A stretch of 11,011 bases of DNA from positions 1 through 11,011 of the forward strand of contig JBFWLB010000071.1 of the NCBI GenBank assembly GCA_050252335.1. The letters run 5' to 3'. Position numbers and translations under genes: made by a program. The stretch is from Berkiella_A sp050252335. Its GTDB lineage: Bacteria; Pseudomonadota; Gammaproteobacteria; Berkiellales; Berkiellaceae. This document shows positions 5,320-11,011 of this stretch, one piece after another. The notes beneath the pieces were generated by a model that ran no database searches, was not told where the DNA came from, and was given only the letters and a program-made list of their open reading frames with translations. How positions within the stretch are numbered: position 1 is the stretch's first letter; each line of letters opens with the position of its first letter.

Positions 5320-8300
5320 GCTTCCCTTTCTTCTGCTCTTTCACCCCTTGTTCTTGTTCAGGAGAAACTTTTGGTTTAGCATCTTTTTCGCGCTCAAACA
5401 TATGCGTCATCTTTCCATGTGGCTTTGTTTTTCCTTGAATCTTTTCTTGTGTTAAGATTTCAATGTTTTTTTCACCGATTCGTGCCGCAACCGCCTTTAA
5501 CATTTCGTCGGGATATTGCTTTAAAACAGCCTTGCAGCTTTCTTGATTAAATAATACAAAAACTTCTTTGTCGGATAGCTTTTGAATTGCATCCACCAGC
5601 ATTTGAGGGTTTGAAATCATCGTTAGTACATCACTGGTTAAACTGGCCTTAATCTCATCTGCTGTCAATATATTGAAAATAATATTTTTCCAACAGAACC
5701 CAAATGCCTCAGGAGGCTTAACGCCATTCGTGAGAATCTTCTCCAAAGATTGAGAAGAAGGTGCTAAAACGATATTGGTAAGATCTGGATTATTCTCAGT
5801 CAAATACATAAAATTCAAGAGCATATTTAAATTTGGCTTGTTAGTCAAATCATCGATAGCTTTTGACAGGATAGTGCCCTGAAGATTTACCCTCAATATA
5901 GATTTTATGACTGATTCGTTAAATACGACTGGTACCATCTCATCAGATGCTGAAAGCAATTCTTTAATCTTACCTTGCCATTCCTTATCAGATTGTAGTT
6001 TTTCTGGCCTAAAATAAGACCCCAAGCTATCAGGCTCTAAAGAAAGTTGTTTTTGGAACTCAACGTATTCCTGAGGCGTTAAACTATCAAGTACGTTACT
6101 AATAGAACCTGCTGAATACCAGCTAGAATTCATTTTCTCTTTTATAGATTCAGCACAGCCTTTCGCTAATTTTTCTCCCAAATCCGCTCTGCTGCAATAT
6201 TTACGAATTAGATTAAATGTACCTTTTGATATAAAATAAGGAGATATCAACTCATCTAAATGACGATTAACGCTCTCTTTAACCTTCTCGACGCCTAACA
6301 ATGCAATCACATCTTTCTCAAACTGCTCGTCTTTGCTACTTATCATCTCCAAAATAATTTCCTTAGCATTCACTTCCACTACGTCTTTATAGAGCGGCTC
6401 TCCCAATTTGCTCTTAATAAGCTCCAGTCTTCTATTCATTTCCTGTTCTAGACGTGAAGATCGGATCATGCCGGCCAATTTCGAGTTCTTTGACTTCAAT
6501 TCCAATGCCAAATCTTCAGCCGTGCAAAACTTAAGTGCTGACTCAAGAAGACCTCGATAGCGGTCCCTATTTGCACTAAATTCAATTGCATAGCTAAGAC
6601 CAGACTGACCATCCTTATCTTTATCCAACATCAATGTTCTGATATCATCAGCTTTTCCGTCCGATTCAAGCTTTGATGTTAAAACATCAAACGCCTCTTG
6701 GTTACCACTGGCCATCATATTTACTATCAAGTTGTCACAATATGAACTCACATTTTTGTTATTCTGAAGATGCTCAATTAACTCCTCAGAAGATAGTCTT
6801 TGTATCAAAAATTGAAATTCCTTTATACTTCCTCGGTAACTTGTCAGTATACTTCCCTTCAGCCTTTCCCCCACATCAAATTCAAGTAATTTTTTGAATC
6901 TTTCATCACCAACCCGCTCATTCACATATTCCAAATACGAAATATCATGCTTTTCACTCAAAGCGGTCTTCTTACCCTCTACACGGCTAAATAAATCATA
7001 GACTTCATCATCAGTGAAGTCATTCAACAATATTGACAAGGTTGAACCATGGTCGATATTTTTAACATCAGTCGAAAGTAGCTCTTTCTTATGCTCACTC
7101 GAACCCCCGGATATGAGGTTAGCCATAAAGTTTTGCTCGGATTCATTTCTCCATCGAATCGCCTCGAACAGCAGCGATGGCGTTGGTGATAATATAAATT
7201 TAACAAGCCGGTCGTCTGATTTATCAATTACTCCCTTGATAATTGAAAAATTAATACCTCCACTCAAGTCTTGAAAAGCAATTTGAAAAGCTGGATTATT
7301 CAAGATTACGACTGTTCTTAAAACATCGAATGTAAATACATGAGGAAGGATTTTATCTGGACCTGAAAGCAATTCTTTAATCTTACCTTGCCATTCCTTA
7401 TCAGATTGTAGTTTTTCTGGCCTAAAATAAGACCCCAAGCTATCAGGCTCTAAAGAAAGTTGTTTTTGGAACTCAACGTATTCCTGAGGCGTTAAACTAT
7501 CAAGTACGTTACTAATAGAACCTGCTGAATACCAGCTAGAATTCATTTTCTCTTTTATAGATTCAGCACAGCCTTTCGCTAATTTTTCTCCCAAATCCGC
7601 TCTGCTGCAATATTTACGAATTAGATTAAATGTACCTTTTGATATAAAATAAGGAGATATCAACTCATCTAAATGACGATTAACGCTCTCTTTAACCTTC
7701 TCGACGCCTAACAATGCAATCACATCTTTCTCAAACTGCTCGTCTTTGCTACTTATCATCTCCAAAATAATTTCCTTAGCATTCACTTCCACTACGTCTT
7801 TATAGAGCGGCTCTCCCAATTTGCTCTTAATAAGCTCCAGTCTTCTATTCATTTCCTGTTCTAGACGTGAAGATCGGATCATGCCGGCCAATTTCGAGTT
7901 CTTTGACTTCAATTCCAATGCCAAATCTTCAGCCGTGCAAAACTTAAGTGCTGACTCAAGAAGACCTCGATAGCGGTCCCTATTTGCACTAAATTCAATT
8001 GCATAGCTAAGACCAGACTGACCATCCTTATCTTTATCCAACATCAATGTTCTGATATCATCAGCTTTTCCGTCCGATTCAAGCTTTGATGTTAAAACAT
8101 CAAACGCCTCTTGGTTACCACTGGCCATCATATTTACTATCAAGTTGTCACAATATGAACTCACATTTTTGTTATTCTGAAGATGCTCAATTAACTCCTC
8201 AGAAGATAGTCTTTGTATCAAAAATTGAAATTCCTTTATACTTCCTCGGTAACTTGTCAGTATACTTCCCTTCAGCCTTTCCCCCACATCAAATTCAAGT

Positions 8301-10809
8301 AATTTTTTGAATCTTTCATCACCAACCCGCTCATTCACATATTCCAAATACGAAATATCATGCTTTTCACTCAAAGCGGTCTTCTTACCCTCTACACGNN
8401 NNNNNNNNTCAGCCTTTCCCCCACATCAAATTCAAGTAATTTTTTGAATCTTTCATCACCAACCCGCTCATTCACATATTCCAAATACGAAATATCATGC
8501 TTTTCACTCAAAGCGGTCTTCTTACCCTCTACACGTCCAAACAATTCATAGACTTCATCATCTGAGAAATCAGACATTAAGTTAACGAGCTGTTCAGCAC
8601 TTACATTTTTCAAAAGGTTTATACTTAGAAATTCTTTTCTAAGCTCAGACTTTGTATTTTTAAAAGTGCTCATTAATCGTTCTGTTTGAGCGACGGGACT
8701 CCAATCCGACATCATTGCATTAATATTCGATTTCGAGTTAATCACAAGATTCTCGTATTGATCGGGTGTCATTGCGTTCCGTATAACCTCAAATATCTCA
8801 TATCGAATAGAAAGATCAGCAATGAGCTCACTTCCCATTTTGTATAACATATCACGCTTAGTGTCTTCAGGCATTTCGACTAAAATTCTTTCTAATCGTT
8901 CTGATAATGCTTTAGGGTTACCTGATGCATTGTAAGCACTTATTAAGTTGCGAAGTGATTTCACATCCCCATTTTTAATCTGCGTTTCTATCTGTTTTTC
9001 ATGTGCTAAACCCCGTTCAAGCATCACTCTTAAAGTTGTCTTAGATGCTGAACGAAATGCTGTCCGTTGCTTTATTAATTTTATAAAGGTGTCTCTTTTA
9101 TAGTCATCATAACCAAATTTTCTTGATACATAATTATGAATTTTATCAACATAGTGTGGATTGGCTAAAATAAACGTTAATAATAATTCTCTATGTAGTT
9201 TTGCATCCGCTTTTAATATAGAGTCGCGATATTTATTTAGCATCTCTGGTATAATTTTTTCATCGAATTCAATGTCAAACTTTTCTCTGAAATATGAGTT
9301 TATCCCTTTCAACTCCTTTATCAGACCCGCTTCTAGTTCAGCATCCGGAATGCGGCTATTAAATGCACTACGAATAAAATCAGCATTCTCTTTACTTATA
9401 AGTTCGAAAACTGAAAATATTCTAGAAAGTGATTCATGATCAGGCAAATCCTTTTTGAAGGTTCTATTCACGTACTCTACAAAAAGGTCAGATGAGCTTG
9501 CTAGATTGTAGTTTCTATCAGAGATGCTGTTATATTTCACTGTTCGCCAGTTTGTCAATTCAGGCAGCTTATCTGGGCCATGTATGATAAAGTTACTCAC
9601 TGCATTCACTTGATGCTCGAATTCAGCTTGATCCGAATTTGGGGTAAAATGACCGGTATTCCATACCCCCTGATTTCCCTCGTATGCATCCCCCTTTTGA
9701 TTAATGTGAACACTGAGCAAGTTTTCCTTACCTTCATGTTTGGCTTTTTCATAAAAATCCAATGACACTTTAAGATTTACATTGTTATCATTAGCATTGT
9801 GTATCAATAAAATAGGATCTTGAATATCCTGAATATGGGATGCTGGATCAAGATGTGCTAAAGCACCCTGACGTGTTCCCACTAGTGATCTATCGCTTTT
9901 TGAAGTCATTTCCGAAGAAATAGATCCATCAAAACTGATATATCCAGAAAATGTGTTTGGGAACAATTCAGCATGCCTAATCGCTGTCCGTCCCCCCCAG
10001 CTTGCTCCTCTTAGAAAAATCGGTTTATCCTTCATATCTGATAATAATGGGGACAACGTTTCAGGTTTAGAATGTATCGTTTCCCAAAAATGATTGATAG
10101 ATTGATGGAGTTCAGTATGAAGTTGCTCTGTCATTACATTTTGGTACACAGCTAATTTAAGTAAATCAACCAAATTCAGATTGACAACAGCTATGCCATT
10201 TGCGAGTAAGGCTTGATCTTCTAAACTTAAGGCACCGGGTTTGTTCAATCTCTCTTTTCTTTCTTCTTTTCTCGTACCACCATATGCGCTGACTTCAATG
10301 CCCTTGATTTCACCGCGTGGTATATTGATGACATACCCAATAGGCACTCCCGTATTCAATGCTAATGGCGCTCCTAACTCTGAGTTTGAGGGGGGTGAAA
10401 TGGTGACACCCTCATCGTAGCCTTCCAGGTTGTATACTATTGTTTTGGAAGATTCAAATTTTGGTCGCTCTTTTGAAACTTGCTCTACATCCTCAAGCTG
10501 TACCATTTGATAAAATTCATTCCAATTTTTATCATATAAATGAGCATGCAATTTTTTTCGTTCTGCTTCTAGATTGACTCCTTCATCTTTTATTCGCTGC
10601 TTGTACAAGTAAATAGCATAGTTTGAGGATAGGTTACGTGCAGCTTCAACTGCATCCTTCTCAAATATTTTTTCACTTATAGTTGGGAACTGTGGAACCT
10701 GTTTTTTAATTTCTTCATACAACCTCTTGATGTCCGATAATTTTTCAAAACTCGAAAAGTCATTTAAAATTTGATTAAGCCGCTTGTCTAATTGGTCTAA
10801 GGTCATCAT
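5309..10809 (-). CDS. Giant S9-like hydrolase with long tandem helical repeats (interrupted only by scaffold gap)
   Basis: Preferred start ATG 10809, with GGAG 7 bases upstream. The frame is also open to a GTG at 10947, but those 46 codons lie mostly in IS21 DNA. Collapsing the duplicated 127 bp and the Ns (8399-8535, 137 bases) gives one frame of about 1787 residues. Order, from Met at 10809: a helical N-terminus (1-120); an alpha/beta-hydrolase (about 125-415) with nucleophile elbow GASWGG (Ser270, near 10001), acid in LIHNANDNNV (Asp341) and His in NTGHF (His387), as in S9 prolyl-oligopeptidase-type enzymes; then helical repeats to the end. The repeats include a 471-residue unit whose copies share 1036 identical bp, and diverged units ending in DDEVYxLFxRVEGKK. 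A DKDKDG motif (8021-8038, again 6608-6625) suggests degenerate ankyrin or Ca-binding loops. There is no signal peptide. The charged tail (KPKVSPEQEQGVKEQKKGKLNM region) recalls effector secretion tails. Substrate unknown. Confidence 0.8.
5950..6985 (-). repeat. 1036-bp exact repeat, distal copy
   Basis: By base-by-base reading, identical to 7363-8398 at an offset of 1413 bp (471 codons, in frame). It encodes from VEGKKTALSEKHD through EWQGKIKELLS of the large protein. The sequences diverge exactly at 5949/7362 on one side and at 6986 on the other. The absence of even silent changes means recent duplication or gene conversion. Confidence 0.9.
7363..8398 (-). repeat. 1036-bp exact repeat, proximal copy
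   Basis: Second copy of the repeat at 5950-6985. Its right end coincides exactly with the end of the contig at the N gap. The 377-bp spacer 6986-7362 between the copies belongs to the same 1413-bp unit but is unique in this window. Together they make a tandem array inside the gene. Confidence 0.9.
8399..8408. other. Scaffold gap (10 N)
   Basis: Ten Ns of conventional size, not a measured distance. The last 127 bases before it (8272-8398) equal the first 127 after it (8409-8535). This is the expected overlap of two contigs from a k=127 de Bruijn assembly. Removing 8399-8535 restores the reading frame of the large gene (137 bases removed, frames then agree). Confidence 0.9.
8409..8535 (-). repeat. 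127-bp duplicate of contig end
   Basis: Identical to 8272-8398 and to 6859-6985. Beyond it (8536 on) the sequence is a diverged but related unit (encodes FSDDEVYELFGRVEGKK). Best read as an assembly overlap and not as a third biological copy. Confidence 0.85.
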
Positions 10810-10816
10810 GGCTTCG

Positions 10817-10820
10817 CTCC
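10817..10820 (-). promoter_or_regulatory. Ribosome binding site deciding the start of the large gene
   Basis: GGAG on the minus strand, 7 bases before ATG 10809 (a second ATG follows at 10806). No comparable site precedes the GTG at 10947, whose first codons translate IS21 end repeats, so 10809 is the better start. Confidence 0.55.
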
Positions 10821-10837
10821 AATACAAAATCAACTCA

Positions 10838-10843
10838 GATATA
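10838..10843 (-). promoter_or_regulatory. Weak candidate -10 (TATATC) for the large gene
   Basis: TATATC on the minus strand lies ~29 bases before the ATG at 10809, with only a poor -35 (CTTCTA) 17 bases further up. It lies in the ~65 bp left between the IS21 end and the gene. Transcription might instead start inside the IS. Confidence 0.2.
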
Positions 10844-10890
10844 GAACACTCTAGGAGCTTAGAAGTTTCATAATGTGTAGCGGCTGTAGC

Positions 10891-10935
10891 GGCAAAGGGA
10901 AATGTCCGGTCTTGGGCAAAGTTAAAATGTCCTGT
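10891..10935. repeat. Terminal direct repeats of the IS21-type end
   Basis: GGCAAAGGGAAATGTCCGGT (10891-10910) and GGCAAAGTTAAAATGTCC plus TGT (10915-10935) are near-identical direct repeats 24 bases apart. An inverted copy of the core, GGACATTTT, lies at 11002-11010 over the start of the IS gene. Multiple such sites are expected to bind the transposase. Confidence 0.55.
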
Positions 10936-10990
10936 AATAATAAACACTTAAAGCAAGGAAGCTTAAAAAGTGATAATGCAGGAGGTGTAT

Positions 10991-11011
10991 ATGAATACAG
11001 CGGACATTTTG
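10991..11011 (+). CDS. Start of IS21-type transposase gene (istA-like), 7 codons
   Basis: ATG at 10991 preceded by a strong AGGAGG (10980-10985) with 5 bases spacing; it reads MNTADIL up to the edge. Some IS21-family IstA proteins begin in this way, before a wHTH (DILRLK..., GLSNRQIA...). With the repeats just upstream this is a reasonable call, but seven codons cannot prove it. Confidence 0.5.

Larger units (their letters stand above)
10876..11011 (+). mobile_element. Left end of an IS21-type insertion sequence
   Basis: The segment begins with a tandem TGTAGCGGC pair (10876-10893), followed by two related direct repeats of the form GGCAAAG-(3-4)-AATGTCC. A short leader with AGGAGG and the first codons of a rightward gene follow. 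Several transposase-binding repeats inside a terminus beginning TGT are typical of IS21-family ends. The element continues past the window, so its family rests on the end structure and seven codons only. Confidence 0.55.

Noticed and set aside
6673..6897. Plus-strand 74-codon open frame, found again identically at 8086-8310
   Set aside because: It is the opposite-strand shadow of the exact repeat in the giant gene. Duplication does not make it a gene, and no ribosome binding site was seen.
8409..8535. Third biological copy of the 1036-bp repeat
   Set aside because: Its length is exactly 127 and it abuts the Ns, which fits an assembler overlap better than a real partial copy.
8360..8551. Short open frame on the plus strand across the N gap, and TTG start at 8374 for the left part of the giant gene
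   Set aside because: Both exist only because of the Ns. The minus-strand frame continues through once the duplicated 127 bases are collapsed.
10810..10947. N-terminal extension of the giant protein from GTG 10947
   Set aside because: The codons translate IS21 end repeats, there is no ribosome binding site, and the ATG pair at 10809/10806 has GGAG at good distance. Kept as a possibility only in the findings.
1..11011. CRISPR array, tRNA, rRNA or riboswitch
   Set aside because: No regularly spaced short repeats, no cloverleaf-like or conserved RNA segments were seen on either strand.

Overview
The window looks like an accessory, mobile-element-rich stretch of an AT-rich gammaproteobacterium. 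A Legionella/Coxiella-like or related intracellular lineage fits best: the lipoprotein family, the large hydrolase-plus-helical-repeat protein with a charged C-terminal tail, and the IS4/IS21/IS630 mix are all familiar there. No rRNA, tRNA or core gene is present to fix the taxonomy, so this placement is an inference. The sequence is a scaffold and carries a 10-N gap at 8399-8408.

Left part (1-3945). Reading leftward: the 5' part of an exported HExxH metallopeptidase (M1/M61 type) runs off the left edge. A two-gene module lies directly upstream of it: a winged-helix protein (1044-1601) followed, through a GTGA overlap, by a nucleotidyltransferase gene truncated just after its DxD motif (889-1047). 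A rightward lipoprotein gene (1988-2386) follows. Then comes an intact paralogous module: a winged-helix protein (3290-3868) and a full-length AbiEii-like nucleotidyltransferase (2653-3351). Each module has its own palindromic operator candidate. The two palindromes share a 7-bp-period architecture but differ in sequence.

Middle (3987-5319). This is a junkyard of mobile DNA and remnants: an IS4-family transposase with all catalytic residues but a short C-terminus, a C-terminal fragment of an IS630-type transposase, and the last ~50 codons of an EAL-domain (c-di-GMP phosphodiesterase) gene. The EAL fragment had no gene call of its own.

Right part (5309-11011). One very large leftward gene fills the region and appears broken only because of the scaffold gap. 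The 127 bases on the two sides of the gap are identical, and collapsing them restores a single frame of about 1787 residues from the preferred start at 10809. The protein has a helical N-terminus, an S9-like alpha/beta-hydrolase with an apparently intact Ser-Asp-His triad, and a long helical region. That region contains a 471-residue tandem unit with 1036 bp that are base-for-base identical between copies. Copy number cannot be fixed from this assembly. The end of an IS21-type element, with the first codons of its istA, sits about 65 bp upstream of the start and has probably replaced or displaced the native promoter.

How the parts relate: the two winged-helix/nucleotidyltransferase modules are probably autoregulated toxin-antitoxin (AbiE-like) units. 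In the left one the toxin is lost and the operon now leads into the peptidase gene. The large hydrolase-repeat protein is the most unusual gene and is a candidate secreted effector or large toxin-like protein, but its function is not shown by sequence alone.
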